Part shown: positions 34,089 through 43,313 of the stretch, piece by piece
Layout of the letters: each line of letters opens with the position of its first letter
How positions within the stretch are numbered: position 1 is the first letter of the stretch
Origin: Halovulum dunhuangense
Lineage (GTDB): Bacteria; Pseudomonadota; Alphaproteobacteria; Rhodobacterales; Rhodobacteraceae
Direction of reading: 5' to 3'
Assembly (NCBI RefSeq): GCF_013093415.1
Contig: NZ_JABFBC010000001.1
Span: forward strand, 1,550,001 to 1,614,000
DNA length: 64,000 bases
Position numbers and translations under genes: made by a program
The notes under the pieces: generated by a model
Told to the model about the DNA's origin: nothing
Seen by the model: only the letters and a program-made list of their open reading frames with translations
Database searches by the model: none

Positions 34089-36466
34089 ACATTCCCTTCG
34101 GAAACCCGGACCGGCCGAACAGCTATATCGGCAAGACCGTCCCGCGCCCCAATGCCGGCCGCCTGGTCGAGGGGCGGGGGCGCTATGTCGACGACATCAC
34201 CCTGCCGCGCATGACGCATGTCGTCTTCGTGCGCAGCCCCCATGCCCATGCCCGCATCACCGGGATCGACGCCGCCGAGGCGCTGAAGGCAAAGGGCGTG
34301 CTGCGCGTCTTTACCGGCGCCGACCTGGCCCGGGTCTGCACCCCCTGGGTTGCCGTGCTGGCGCATCTGAAGGGCCTCAAATCCCCGCCGCAGCATGCGA
34401 TCGCCGTGGACCGCGCCACCTGGGTGGGAGAGCCGGTCGCGGCCGTCGTCGCCACCAGCCGGGCCGCGGCCGAGGATGGCGCGGCACTGGTCGAGGTCGG
34501 CTACAAGCTGCTGCCCGCCGTCACCGACATGCGCAGCGCGCTCGACGATGCGACGCCGGTGCTGCATGACGAGATGGGCGAGAACCTGGCCTTCCGCCGC
34601 CTGCACGAGGAAGGCGATGTCGAGGCGGCCATGGCATCGGCGCACAAGGTCGTCTCGGCCAGGTTCCGCACCGCGCGCCACACGGGCGTGACGCCCGAGC
34701 CGCGCTCGATCCTTGCCGACTGGAACCCGGCCGAGGGGCAGCTGACCGTCTGGCACGCGACGCAGGCGCCGCACATGATGCAGACGGTGTTCGCCAAGCA
34801 TCTCGACCTGCCCGAAGGGCGGGTGCGGGTGATCTGCACCGATGTCGGCGGCTCCTACGGGATCAAGGTGCATGTCTACCCCGACGAGGTGGCCGCCGTC
34901 GCCATCGCCAAGGTGATGGGCCGCCCGGTCAAGTTCGTGGCCGACCGGCTGGAGAGTTTCACCACCGACATCCACGCCCGCGACCACGAGATCGAGGCGC
35001 GGATCGCGGTGGATGCCGACGGCAGGATCCTGGCCTTCGACGTGGACGACTGGACCGCGATCGGGGCCTATTCGGTCTATCCCCGCACCTCGGCGATCGA
35101 GGGGAACCAGGTCGTGAACCTGTGTGGCGGCCCCTATGATTTCGCGCACTACCGCGCCCGCACGTCCGTCGTGTTCCAGAACAAGACGCCGACCTGCCAG
35201 TATCGCGCGGTGGGCCACCCGATCGCGGTTGCCGTGACAGAGGGGCTGGTGGACATGGCGGCGGCCGAACTGGGCATGGACCCGGTCGAGATCCGGCGCC
35301 GCAATCTTTTCCCCGATGACGCCTACCCGGTGACATCCCCTGCAAAGATGCGCTTCGAGGGGCTGTCGCATCACGCAAGCCTCGACAAGCTGATCGCGCT
35401 CATGGACTACGACGCGCTGCGTGCCGACCAGGCCGAGGCGCGCAAGCGGGGCATCCACCGCGGCATCGGCATCGCGAGCTTCATCGAACTCACGAACCCC
35501 TCGCCCTTCATGTACGGGATCGGCGGGGCGCGCATCTCGGCGCAGGACGGCTGCACCGTGCGGATGGATCCAGACGGGTCCGTGGTCGCGCTGTCCGGCG
35601 TCACCGAACAGGGGCAGGGCACCGAGGCGATGCTGTCCCAGATCGTGGCCGAGGGCGTGGGCGTAACCCCCGACAAGGTGCGCGTGATCACCGGCGACAC
35701 GCAGGTCACCCCTTATGGCGGCGGCACCTGGGCCTCGCGCGGGGCGGGCATCGGCGGCGAGGCGGCGCTGCAATCGGCGCTGGCGCTGAAGGACTCGATC
35801 CTCGAGGTGGCGGGCGCGATGCTTCAGGCGCCGAAGGACGCGCTCGACATCCGCGCGGGCCAGGTGGTGGACAGCGCCACCGGCGAGCCGCGGATGCCGC
35901 TGGAGGAACTGGGCCGCATCGTCTATTTCCGCGGCGACACGCTGCCCAAGGGCCTGCCGCGCGAGCTGGTGCAGACTCGGCATTTCATCACCTCGGACTA
36001 TCCCTTCGCCTTCACCAACGGCGTGCAGGCCTCCTACCTGGAGGTCGATACCGAGACCGGCATGGTCACACTGCTGAAACACTGGTGCGTCGAGGATTGC
36101 GGGCGCATCATCAACCCGCAGCTGGTGGACGAGCAGATCCGGGGCGGCATCGTGCAGGGGCTGGGCGGCGCGCTTTTCGAAGAGATCCACTACGATGCCG
36201 ACGGCCAGTTGCTGAACGGATCGATGGCGGACTACCTGGTGCCGATGGCGGCCGAAATGCCCGACATGGTGATCGGCCATGTCGAGACGCCGACGAAGGA
36301 AAGCCTGCTGGGCGCCAAGGGCGCGGGCGAGGCGGGCACGGCGGGTGCGCCGGCCGCGGTGATGAACGCGATCAACGATGCGCTCCGCCCGTTCGGGGCG
36401 CAGGTGACGGAAATGCCCTTCACGCCCGAGAGGATCCTCCGGGCGCTGGGGAAGATCGACGACTGA
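34085..36466 (+). CDS. Molybdopterin subunit of a molybdenum hydroxylase (CoxL-like)
   Basis: A 793-residue cytoplasmic catalytic subunit without a Tat signal. It starts GKTVPRPNAGRLVEGRGRYVDD, has DVGGSYGIKVHVYPDEV, VTEQGQGTEAMLSQI and the catalytic-glutamate loop GAKGAGEAGTAGAP. The position of the CoxL signature reads QYRAVGHP, so it lacks the AYxCSFR motif of true form I CO dehydrogenase. It is more like enzymes that hydroxylate aromatic or heterocyclic substrates. The TRAP system immediately downstream probably imports that substrate. Confidence 0.88.
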   Translation: MNIPFGNPDRPNSYIGKTVPRPNAGRLVEGRGRYVDDITLPRMTHVVFVRSPHAHARITGIDAAEALKAKGVLRVFTGADLARVCTPWVAVLAHLKGLKSPPQHAIAVDRATWVGEPVAAVVATSRAAAEDGAALVEVGYKLLPAVTDMRSALDDATPVLHDEMGENLAFRRLHEEGDVEAAMASAHKVVSARFRTARHTGVTPEPRSILADWNPAEGQLTVWHATQAPHMMQTVFAKHLDLPEGRVRVICTDVGGSYGIKVHVYPDEVAAVAIAKVMGRPVKFVADRLESFTTDIHARDHEIEARIAVDADGRILAFDVDDWTAIGAYSVYPRTSAIEGNQVVNLCGGPYDFAHYRARTSVVFQNKTPTCQYRAVGHPIAVAVTEGLVDMAAAELGMDPVEIRRRNLFPDDAYPVTSPAKMRFEGLSHHASLDKLIALMDYDALRADQAEARKRGIHRGIGIASFIELTNPSPFMYGIGGARISAQDGCTVRMDPDGSVVALSGVTEQGQGTEAMLSQIVAEGVGVTPDKVRVITGDTQVTPYGGGTWASRGAGIGGEAALQSALALKDSILEVAGAMLQAPKDALDIRAGQVVDSATGEPRMPLEELGRIVYFRGDTLPKGLPRELVQTRHFITSDYPFAFTNGVQASYLEVDTETGMVTLLKHWCVEDCGRIINPQLVDEQIRGGIVQGLGGALFEEIHYDADGQLLNGSMADYLVPMAAEMPDMVIGHVETPTKESLLGAKGAGEAGTAGAPAAVMNAINDALRPFGAQVTEMPFTPERILRALGKIDD

Positions 36467-36471
36467 AATCG

Positions 36472-36496
36472 AAAAGGGCGCGGCAAAGCGCCCCTT
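36472..36496 (+). promoter_or_regulatory. Small hairpin between the coxL-like and dctP genes
   Basis: GGGCGC (36476-36481) pairs with GCGCCC (36488-36493), flanked by AAAA and CTT. It may mark an mRNA processing or attenuation point between the enzyme and transporter genes. Confidence 0.3.
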
Positions 36497-36513
36497 GCCT
36501 GGGAGGAAACGGA

Positions 36514-37569
36514 ATGACGATCAGAACACTCATGGCGGCCACCGCGATCGCGGCGCTTGGCGGCGGCTGGGCCGCGGCGCAGCAGACCGTGACGGTCAAC
36601 ATCGGCTCTAGCCACCCGGAAGCGAACATCTGGGTCTATGCGATGAAGAACACCTTCCAGCCGGAGGTGGACCGCATCCTTGCCGAGGGCAACGAGTACA
36701 AGGTCAACTGGGTCGAAGCCTATGGCGGCACGCTCTACAAGTTCACCGACACCCGCGAGGCGGTGATGGACGGGATCGTCGATGTCGGCATGGTCGGCAC
36801 GGTCTGGGAAGGCGCGACCATGCCGCTTCAGAACGTGACCTACTTCACGCCCTTCGCGACCTCGGATCACAAGATGATCATCGACATCTTCGACGAGCTG
36901 ACGGCCGAACTGCCCGAGCTGCGCGACAGCTGGACGGCGCAGAACATGGTGCACCTGTCGTCGCTGATCACCGACAGCTACGACATCTACGCGACCTTTC
37001 CGGTCACGTCGCTGGCGGATCTCCAGAACCGCAAGCTGAACGCGCCCGGCACCTCGGCCAACTGGTTGCAGCAGACCGGGGCGACCCCGGTGGATGGCGC
37101 GCTGACGACGTACTACACCAACATCCAGACCGGCGTGACCGAGGGGGCGCTGTCCTTCGCCTCGGGCATCCTGCCGACCCGCGTCTACGAGGTGGCGCCG
37201 CAGCTGACCCGCGTCGGCATCGGCTCGATGTATTTCGGCGGCATCGCGGCCAACAAGGACTTCTTCGACGGCCTGCCCGAGCCGGTGCAGGCGGCCTTCA
37301 TGGAGGCGGCGAAGGCCACTTCGGCTGCGCATGGCCAGTATGTCGAGGATCTCGCGAACCGCGCCATCACCGAGATGCAGGTCGCCGGCCTGACCATCAC
37401 CGAACTGCCCGATGCCGAAAAGGCCGCATGGGTGCAGAACCTGCCCAACATCATCGAGCCCTGGCTCGAACAGACCGGCGATGCGGGCAAGGTGGTTCTG
37501 AAGGCCTATTTCGACGCGCTGCGCGAGCGGGGCGTGACGCCGCTGCGCAACTGGGACGAAGGTCTCTGA
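36514..37569 (+). CDS. dctP: TRAP transporter solute-binding protein (DctP family)
   Basis: A 351-residue periplasmic binding protein, signal peptide cleaved after GGWAAAQ. DctP-family features are AYGGTLYKFTDTREAVMDGIVDVGMVGT, TSLADLQNRKLNAPGTSANWLQQTGATPV and EGALSFASGILPTRVYEVAPQLT. The usual Arg that clamps a carboxylate would lie around the QNRKLNAPG segment. GGGAGG precedes the ATG by seven bases. It follows the molybdenum hydroxylase by 47 bases and should deliver that enzyme's carboxylate substrate. The gap to dctQ holds a perfect stem-loop. Confidence 0.9.
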   Translation: MTIRTLMAATAIAALGGGWAAAQQTVTVNIGSSHPEANIWVYAMKNTFQPEVDRILAEGNEYKVNWVEAYGGTLYKFTDTREAVMDGIVDVGMVGTVWEGATMPLQNVTYFTPFATSDHKMIIDIFDELTAELPELRDSWTAQNMVHLSSLITDSYDIYATFPVTSLADLQNRKLNAPGTSANWLQQTGATPVDGALTTYYTNIQTGVTEGALSFASGILPTRVYEVAPQLTRVGIGSMYFGGIAANKDFFDGLPEPVQAAFMEAAKATSAAHGQYVEDLANRAITEMQVAGLTITELPDAEKAAWVQNLPNIIEPWLEQTGDAGKVVLKAYFDALRERGVTPLRNWDEGL

Positions 37570-37594
37570 CACCTCTGTCCAAGGACTGACACCC

Positions 37595-37623
37595 GACCCG
37601 CCCGGACCCGTTCCGGGCGGGTC
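37595..37623 (+). promoter_or_regulatory. Stem-loop between dctP and dctQ
   Basis: GACCCGCCCGGA (37595-37606), loop CCCGT, TCCGGGCGGGTC (37612-37623): a perfect 12-base-pair stem 25 bases after dctP. Such structures between binding-protein and membrane genes usually protect the upstream mRNA and lower expression of the membrane subunits. Confidence 0.6.
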
Positions 37624-37645
37624 TTCGCAAGGGAAGGGGCGTGGC

Positions 37646-38212
37646 ATGGCGGATGAAAGCAGCACGATCGACGACCGGGGCTACATTCCCCGCTTCGCCG
37701 ATGCGCCGGTGGGGGCGGTGCTGGGCGGCGTGGCGGCGTTCCTGTCGTCCATCGGCACCATCTGGATCGGGCTTCTGATGCTGCTGATCGTGGCCGATGT
37801 GCTGGGCCGCAACTTCTTCAACGCGCCGATCACCGGCGTGGCCGAGATCGCCGCCCGTTCCGTGGTGGCCATCGTGTTCCTGCAGGTGTCGGCCGCGATC
37901 CTGCAAGGGCGGCTGACGCGCGCCGATTTCCTTCTGCGCCGCATCGGGCGTGCCAGTCCGGGCGCTGTGAATGTGCTCGAGATCGTCTTCGCGCTCTGCG
38001 GGGCGACGGTCCTCGCGGTGCTGCTCTGGGCGTCATGGCCAAAGACGGTCGAGGCCTGGGTGACGGCGGAATTCTTCGGCGTGCAGGGCGTGTTCACCAT
38101 CCCCACCTTTCCCTTCCGCGCCATCACCGTGGTCGGCTGCACCGTGGGTGCGCTGGCCTGTCTCTACCGCGCCGGCCAAAGTCTGCGCGCGCTGCGGGGG
38201 GCTGCCGAATGA
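37646..38212 (+). CDS. dctQ: TRAP transporter small membrane subunit
   Basis: A 188-residue membrane protein with four helices, the normal DctQ form. Helix 1-2 carry LLMLLIVADVLGRNFFNAPITGVAEIAARSVVAIVFLQV, with the VxGRN and E motifs typical of the family. Its ATG follows an AGGGAAGGGG site. It overlaps dctM by four bases. It forms the membrane complex with DctM and docks DctP. Confidence 0.88.
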   Translation: MADESSTIDDRGYIPRFADAPVGAVLGGVAAFLSSIGTIWIGLLMLLIVADVLGRNFFNAPITGVAEIAARSVVAIVFLQVSAAILQGRLTRADFLLRRIGRASPGAVNVLEIVFALCGATVLAVLLWASWPKTVEAWVTAEFFGVQGVFTIPTFPFRAITVVGCTVGALACLYRAGQSLRALRGAAE

Positions 38213-39537
38213 CCACGCTTGCAATCGGCTTCATCCTGATCGCGGTGCTCGTGATCCTTGTCCTGATGGGCATGCAGATCGCCTGGGCGCTCTTGGGCGC
38301 GGGTTTTCTTGGCATCTGGCTGATCCGGGACAATCTCGACCTGGCCTTCCGCATGCTGGAACTGACGGCCTATAGCGGCATTGCCGACTACCTGTTCGCA
38401 ACCATTCCGCTGTTCGTGCTGATGGGGCTTCTGGTCAGCGTATCGAATGTCGGGCGCGACACCTTCGAGGTGGCCGAGGAACTGCTGCGCCGCGTGCTCT
38501 GCGGGCTGGGCGTCGCGACGGTCGCGGCGAACACGGTCTTTGCGGCCGTCACCGGCGTTTCCATCGCCTCGGCGGCCGTTTTCACGCGGGTCGCGGTGCC
38601 CGAGATGACGCGCCACGGTTATCGCCCGGCATTCGCCGCCGGCACCGTCGCCGGCAGTTCGGTGCTGGGCATGCTGATCCCGCCCAGCCTGTTGCTGATC
38701 GTCTACGGCGTGCTGGCCGAGGTTTCCATCGGGGGCATGTTCATCGCGGGCGTGATCCCCGGCATCATGCTGGCGCTGGGCTTCGTGGCGATGCTGATGG
38801 GGCTGACGTTGGTAGCCCCCGGCTTCGTCTTCACCGACCCCGCCGCGGCCCGCGAACGCCGCACCCTGCGGGATATCGAGCCGATGCCGCTGCGGGTGAT
38901 GCTGTCAAAGCTTCTGCCCATCGTGGTGCTGGTCTTCCTCGTGCTGGGCGGGCTCTACAGCGGCTTCTTCACCCCGACCGAAGCCGGGGGCGTCGGCGCC
39001 TTCGGCGCGCTTCTGGTGGCGCTGGCGCGCCGCAGCCTTGACCGCAAGCGGCTCTGGCACGTCATGAAGCAGACCGGGGCGATCTCTGTCTCGATCCTGC
39101 TGCTGCTGCTGGCGGCCAGCTTCTATTCGCGGATGCTGTCGGTCGCGGGCCTGCCCAACGCGATCGCCGACCTGGTCCGCTCGGGTGGCTTCTCGCCGGT
39201 GGGTTTCATGTTTCTCTATGCCGTCATCATCCTTCTGATGGGCATGATCCTGGACAGCACGTCGATCCTGCTGATCATGGTCCCGATCGCCGCGCCCATC
39301 GCCCAGAGCCTGGGCATCGACCTGATCCATTTCGGGATCATCACCGTGCTCGCGGTGGAGATCGGGCTGCTCACGCCACCCTTCGGGATATCGGTGTTCA
39401 CGGTGCAGAACACGCTGAACGATCCGGACGTGTCGGTCGAACAGGTCTTCGCCGCGACGCTGCCCTTCGTTCTCGTGATGCTGGCCGTGCTGGTCATCGT
39501 TGCGCTGGTGCCCTCCACGGCCACGGCACTGCTCTAG
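38209..39537 (+). CDS. dctM: TRAP transporter large membrane subunit
   Basis: A 442-residue, roughly 12-helix ion-coupled permease. It has PLFVLMGLLVSVSNVGRDTFEVAEELL, the TVAGSSVLGMLIPPSLLLIVYGVLAEVSIGGMFIAG block and TPPFGISVFTVQN near the C terminus, all DctM hallmarks. ATGA overlap with dctQ fixes the start at 38209. It ends the 32.7-39.5 kb plus-strand operon, followed by a hairpin shared with the convergent phn genes. Confidence 0.92.
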   Translation: MTTLAIGFILIAVLVILVLMGMQIAWALLGAGFLGIWLIRDNLDLAFRMLELTAYSGIADYLFATIPLFVLMGLLVSVSNVGRDTFEVAEELLRRVLCGLGVATVAANTVFAAVTGVSIASAAVFTRVAVPEMTRHGYRPAFAAGTVAGSSVLGMLIPPSLLLIVYGVLAEVSIGGMFIAGVIPGIMLALGFVAMLMGLTLVAPGFVFTDPAAARERRTLRDIEPMPLRVMLSKLLPIVVLVFLVLGGLYSGFFTPTEAGGVGAFGALLVALARRSLDRKRLWHVMKQTGAISVSILLLLLAASFYSRMLSVAGLPNAIADLVRSGGFSPVGFMFLYAVIILLMGMILDSTSILLIMVPIAAPIAQSLGIDLIHFGIITVLAVEIGLLTPPFGISVFTVQNTLNDPDVSVEQVFAATLPFVLVMLAVLVIVALVPSTATALL

Positions 39538-39550
39538 CCACCAGGCGCGA

Positions 39551-39573
39551 GGCGCCCCCGGCGTGGGGGCGCC
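39551..39573. terminator. Hairpin between dctM and the convergent phn cluster
   Basis: GGCGCCCCC (39551-39559), loop GGCGT, GGGGGCGCC (39565-39573): a perfect nine-base stem in the 44-base gap. It probably serves both converging transcripts. No T run. Confidence 0.5.
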
Positions 39574-39581
39574 CGCCGGTC

Positions 39582-40394
39582 TCAGATGATCGCGTGACGC
39601 ACCCGCGCGGACACCCATTCGCTCAGGACCACGGTGGCCAGGATCAGCAGCAGGATCATCGTCACCTGCGGCCAGGCCAGCACGTTCAGCGACGCTTGCA
39701 GCTTCAGCCCCAGCCCGCCCGCGCCGACCAGCCCCAGGATCGCGCTTTCGCGGATGTTGATGTCCCAGCGGAACACCGAGATGCCCCAGAACGCCGGCAT
39801 CACCTGTGGCACGATCCCGTAGCTCAGCACCTGCGCGCGGCTGGCGCCGGTCGCCTCGATCGCCTCGATCTGGGCGCGGTCGGTTTCCTCGATCGCCTCG
39901 TAGAGCAGCTTGCCCACGAAGCCGATCGAGCGCAGCGCGATGGCGATGATGCCGGCCAGGATCCCCGGGCCGATGATCGCCACCAGAAGCAGCGCCCAGA
40001 TCAGCGAATTGATCGAGCGGGACGCCACGATGATGAAAAGCGCGATGGGCCTGAGAAACGTGACCGACGGAGAGGTGTTGCGCGCAGCCATGAATGCCAC
40101 CGGCACAGCAAGGATCACGCCACCGATCGTGCCCAGCGTCGCGATGTTGAGCGTGTCCCAGAGCGGCACCATCAGTTCCGGCAGATAGGACCAGCGCGGC
40201 GGCATCATGCGGCTGCCGATGTCGGCGGCCTGCCTGGGCGCGTCCTGCACGAAGATCCAGATCGTGTCCTTGGTCATCACCTGCCAGCACCAGACGAACA
40301 GCGCGACCAGGGCCAGCCAGCCGGCCCAGATCAGCAGGCGCTTCTTCGGGGTCCGGTAGGTCCAGACCTGCGAATGATGGGTTATCTCGGTCAT
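39582..40394 (-). CDS. phnE: Phosphonate ABC transporter permease (set A, second permease)
   Basis: A 270-residue inner-membrane permease. The PhnE-type EAA motif is YEAIEETDRAQIEAIEATGASRAQVLSYGIVPQVMP, after helices at about 21-40 and 85-160. ATGA overlap with the sister permease upstream fixes the start at 40394. It is the last gene of phnD-C-E-E set A, which has its own promoter region and lies outside the C-P lyase unit. The pair of unlike PhnE proteins forms a heterodimeric channel with PhnC as the ATPase. Confidence 0.88.
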   Translation of the reverse strand: MTEITHHSQVWTYRTPKKRLLIWAGWLALVALFVWCWQVMTKDTIWIFVQDAPRQAADIGSRMMPPRWSYLPELMVPLWDTLNIATLGTIGGVILAVPVAFMAARNTSPSVTFLRPIALFIIVASRSINSLIWALLLVAIIGPGILAGIIAIALRSIGFVGKLLYEAIEETDRAQIEAIEATGASRAQVLSYGIVPQVMPAFWGISVFRWDINIRESAILGLVGAGGLGLKLQASLNVLAWPQVTMILLLILATVVLSEWVSARVRHAII

Positions 40395-41197
40395 TGCAGG
40401 TATTTCCGCAGGTGGCTGGAACTGTATTCCGCGACCATCACGATGCCGATGATGATGAGCAGGATCGCCCCGGCGCTGTCGTATTCGTAGCGGTCCATCG
40501 CCGTGTTCAGCGTGGCGCCGATCCCGCCCGCGCCCACGATGCCGATGACGGCGGATTCGCGGAAGTTGATGTCGAGCCGGTAAAGCGACAGCCCGATCAA
40601 CCGCGGCATGACCTGCGGCTGCACCGCGTAGTTCAGCGCCTGCCACCACGACGCGCCGGTCGAGCGGATCGCCTCGGCCTGGGCCTCGTCGATTTCCTCG
40701 ATGTCGTCGGCCAGCAGCTTGGCCAGGAAGCCGATGGTCGCGAAGGACAGCGTCAGGAAGCCCGCGAAGGGGCCGAAGCCGAACATCGCCACCAGAAAGA
40801 TCGCGATGATGATTTCCTGTAGCGCGCGGCTGACCGCGATGATGCCGCGGCAGAAAAGATAGACCGCGCGCGGCGCCATGTTGCGCGCGGCGCCGATCCC
40901 GATGGGGATGGAGACCAGGATGCCCACCACGGTCGAGGTCAGGGTCATCGTCAGGCTTTCCACCAGCCCGCGCGAGATCTCGTTCCAGCGGCTGGTGAAA
41001 TCGGGCTGAAGGAAGCCCGCCACGAAGCGCTGGCCGCGTTCAAGCCCGTCGGCCACGCGGGCCCAGTTCACCTCGACCGAGCCGATGGCCAGCACCAGGT
41101 AGACGAGGATTCCGACCTGCAGCGCGATGCGCCAGCGCCGGTCGGTCACGATCTGCGGCGGGCGCCGCCAGGTCGTCGGGTAGCTGGCCGTGCTCAT
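40391..41197 (-). CDS. phnE: Phosphonate ABC transporter permease (set A, first permease)
   Basis: A 268-residue permease with five to six helices. The cytoplasmic EAA loop is [36 protein letters not shown], and the end [25 protein letters not shown] is characteristic of PhnE. It overlaps phnC upstream and phnE downstream by four bases each. Together with the next gene it makes the channel of set A. Confidence 0.88.
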   Translation of the reverse strand: MSTASYPTTWRRPPQIVTDRRWRIALQVGILVYLVLAIGSVEVNWARVADGLERGQRFVAGFLQPDFTSRWNEISRGLVESLTMTLTSTVVGILVSIPIGIGAARNMAPRAVYLFCRGIIAVSRALQEIIIAIFLVAMFGFGPFAGFLTLSFATIGFLAKLLADDIEEIDEAQAEAIRSTGASWWQALNYAVQPQVMPRLIGLSLYRLDINFRESAVIGIVGAGGIGATLNTAMDRYEYDSAGAILLIIIGIVMVAEYSSSHLRKYLQ

Positions 41198-42015
41198 CGG
41201 GCGATGGCCTCCAGCCGGCGGGCGGCGTCGGCCTCCGCCTCGGCCTGTTCCTCGTCGCCGCGGCGCATGGCGTTCCAGTCCTCGGCGCCGTAGATCGTGG
41301 TCAGCACGTTTTCGGTCAGCTGCTCGGGCGGGCCGTCGAACACGACCTGACCGGCGCGCAGGCCCACGATCCGCTGCATGAACTGCTGGGCAAGCGGCAC
41401 GTCGTGGATGTTGACGATGGCGGGCAGGCCGCGCTCCTCGCAGATCTCGGTCAGCAGGCGCATGATCTGGCGGCTGGTCTTGGGATCGAGGCTGGCGGTG
41501 GGCTCGTCCACCAGCAGGAGCTCCGGCTCCTGCGCAAGCGCGCGGGCGATGCCGACGCGCTGGCGCTGGCCACCCGACAGGGCGTCTGCGCGCTTGTCTG
41601 CATGTTCCAGCAGCCCCACCCGGTCGAGCAGGCGAAAGGCGTTCCGGATGTCATCGGGCGGAAAGCGGCGCAGCCAGCTGCGCCAGAACGGAACATAGCC
41701 CAGCCGGCCCGACAGGACATTCTCCATCACCGTCAGGCGTTCGACCAGCGCATATTCCTGAAAGATCATGCCGATCCGCCGGCGCTGCTGGCGCAGCTGG
41801 CGCGCCCCCAGCGCCGCGAGGTCAACATCGCCCAGCAGCACCTTGCCCGAGCTTGGTTCGACCAGCCGGTTGATGCAGCGGATCAGCGTGGACTTGCCGG
41901 CCCCCGAAGGTCCGATCAGGCCGACGATCTGGCCCTTTGGAACGCGCAGCGACACATTCTTCAACGCCGCATCGCCGGTCTTGTAGGTTTTCGACAGAGC
42001 GTCGAGCTGAAGCAT
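41194..42015 (-). CDS. phnC: Phosphonate ABC transporter ATPase (set A)
   Basis: A 273-residue ATP-binding subunit: Walker [11 protein letters not shown]-loop [24 protein letters not shown] (the YALVERL form is PhnC-specific), signature [15 protein letters not shown], Walker [17 protein letters not shown] 42015 has GGAGG seven bases upstream; the frame continues further up but without a ribosome site. A perfect stem-loop separates it from phnD. Confidence 0.92.
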   Translation of the reverse strand: MLQLDALSKTYKTGDAALKNVSLRVPKGQIVGLIGPSGAGKSTLIRCINRLVEPSSGKVLLGDVDLAALGARQLRQQRRRIGMIFQEYALVERLTVMENVLSGRLGYVPFWRSWLRRFPPDDIRNAFRLLDRVGLLEHADKRADALSGGQRQRVGIARALAQEPELLLVDEPTASLDPKTSRQIMRLLTEICEERGLPAIVNIHDVPLAQQFMQRIVGLRAGQVVFDGPPEQLTENVLTTIYGAEDWNAMRRGDEEQAEAEADAARRLEAIAR

Positions 42016-42038
42016 CGGGGAGCCTCCGGAAAATGCAG

Positions 42039-42064
42039 GCACGGGCGGCTGTTGCCGCCCGTGC
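42039..42064 (-). promoter_or_regulatory. Stem-loop between phnD and phnC (set A)
   Basis: GCACGGGCGGC (42039-42049), loop TGTT, GCCGCCCGTGC (42054-42064): a perfect 11-base-pair stem 21 bases after the phnD stop. It is placed to stabilise the phnD message and damp transcription into phnC-E-E. Confidence 0.6.
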
Positions 42065-42085
42065 GTCAGGCTGGTGTCGCGTGGC

Positions 42086-43036
42086 TCAGTTGCACTCGTA
42101 GACGACGCCATTGGCCTCGTCGATGGTGCGGATCACCGACCAGTCTTCCTGGAAGGTGATCTCGATGAACTGCTCCTCGCCGCTGCGGCCGAATTCCTCG
42201 GCCAGCTTGGTGCCTTCCCAATCGAAGCTGAAGAAAGCCTCGCGGATCTTGTCCTGGAGTTCGGGCGTCAGGTTGTGCGCCACGCCGTAGCCGGTGGTGG
42301 GGAAGGTCTGCGACTTGTAGATGCTGACGATCTGGTCGGCGCTGACGACATCGCGCTCCAGCATGCGGCCCATCACCGAGTTCGCGACCGCGGCAGCGGT
42401 GTAGTCCTTGTTGGCGACGCCCAGGATCGAGTTGTCATGCGCGCCCGAAAAGGCCGGGGTGAAGTCCTCGCCCGCGACCATGCCGAATTCGGCCTGAAGG
42501 ATCGCCGACGGCGCCTTGAAGCCCGAGTTCGAGGTCTCGGAGGTGAAGGCCATGTCCTTGCCGCGCAGGTCCTCGACCGTCTCCACGCCCGAGCCGGGAT
42601 AGGTGATGATCTCCATCTCGTAGCCGAAGGAGCCGTCGGCCGCGGCCATCATCGCGAAGGGGCGGAAGCCGGCGCAGGCGACGGCCAGCGGGTTCGAGCC
42701 GGTGTTGAAGCCCGCGACATGCAGGCGGCCGGCGCGCATCGCCTCGATCTGGGCGGCGTTGGACTGCACGGGGAAGAACTGGACGTTCTTGCCGGTCAGC
42801 TCGGCCATGTGGTCGAGAAAGCCCTGCCATACCTCGGCATAGACGGCCGGATCCTCGACCGGGGTGTAGGCGAAGATCAGCGTGTCGGGATCGACCAGCT
42901 GTGCCGGATCGGTCGGGATGTCGGCGATCAGGTCGCCATCGGCGTCGGTGTAGCGGTCGCTCAGCTTGAACTCGGCATGGGCCGGAAGGGCTGCGGCAAG
43001 GGCCGCGACGGCTGCGAAGGTGGCTACGGCTTTCAT
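42086..43036 (-). CDS. phnD: Phosphonate/phosphate/phosphite-type binding protein (set A)
   Basis: A 316-residue periplasmic binding protein of the PhnD family. Signal peptide [21 protein letters not shown]; mature part begins [18 protein letters not shown]. PhnD motifs are [44 protein letters not shown] and [19 protein letters not shown]. It differs markedly from the set B protein, so the two sets probably bind different P compounds. GAGGAG precedes the ATG. The Pho-box-like repeats lie 56-73 bases upstream. Confidence 0.9.
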   Translation of the reverse strand: MKAVATFAAVAALAAALPAHAEFKLSDRYTDADGDLIADIPTDPAQLVDPDTLIFAYTPVEDPAVYAEVWQGFLDHMAELTGKNVQFFPVQSNAAQIEAMRAGRLHVAGFNTGSNPLAVACAGFRPFAMMAAADGSFGYEMEIITYPGSGVETVEDLRGKDMAFTSETSNSGFKAPSAILQAEFGMVAGEDFTPAFSGAHDNSILGVANKDYTAAAVANSVMGRMLERDVVSADQIVSIYKSQTFPTTGYGVAHNLTPELQDKIREAFFSFDWEGTKLAEEFGRSGEEQFIEITFQEDWSVIRTIDEANGVVYECN

Positions 43037-43090
43037 GGTGCTCCTCGGTTTGCTGGAGGTGTCGTGCGACGCGCGGGCTATTCGAGAAGC

Positions 43091-43108
43091 GTGACATCTG
43101 CATGACAT
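43091..43108 (-). promoter_or_regulatory. Pho box upstream of phnD (set A)
   Basis: Minus strand ATGTCATGCAGATGTCAC: two TGTCA direct repeats exactly 11 bases apart (43103-43107 and 43092-43096), the PhoB recognition pattern. The 277-base gap between phnN and phnD holds no gene; the rest shows only weak GC hairpins near 43236-43280. No PhnF-type palindrome is present here. Confidence 0.65.
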
Positions 43109-43313
43109 TCGCGACGAAATTCGGGGACTTGACATGGCGATCCGTCACATCTGCTTCCTCTGTTCGGGAAGGATGCTTTGGGAAGCCGTTCTCTGGCAAC
43201 GAAAAAAGCGTCAATGCTTCAGTTTTGTGACACTTCCGGGGCGCTCCCCGTGACCGACTGACACAGGGCCACCCGGGGTGGGGCCGGGGGCTGGCGATGT
43301 CTCAGGCGATGGC

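Noticed and set aside
34022-36280. A 752-codon minus-strand frame opposite the molybdopterin subunit
   Set aside because: No motifs and shadow-type composition; the plus frame shows the conserved catalytic-glutamate loop and is coupled to its partner gene.
34085-36466. Carbon monoxide dehydrogenase (form I CoxL)
   Set aside because: The diagnostic AYxCSFR motif is absent; the corresponding segment reads QYRAVGHP, so CO oxidation is not supported.
43236-43280. Possible terminator after phnN
   Set aside because: Only short imperfect GC pairings (GGGG/CCCC and GCCACCC-type) without a T run; not strong enough to list.
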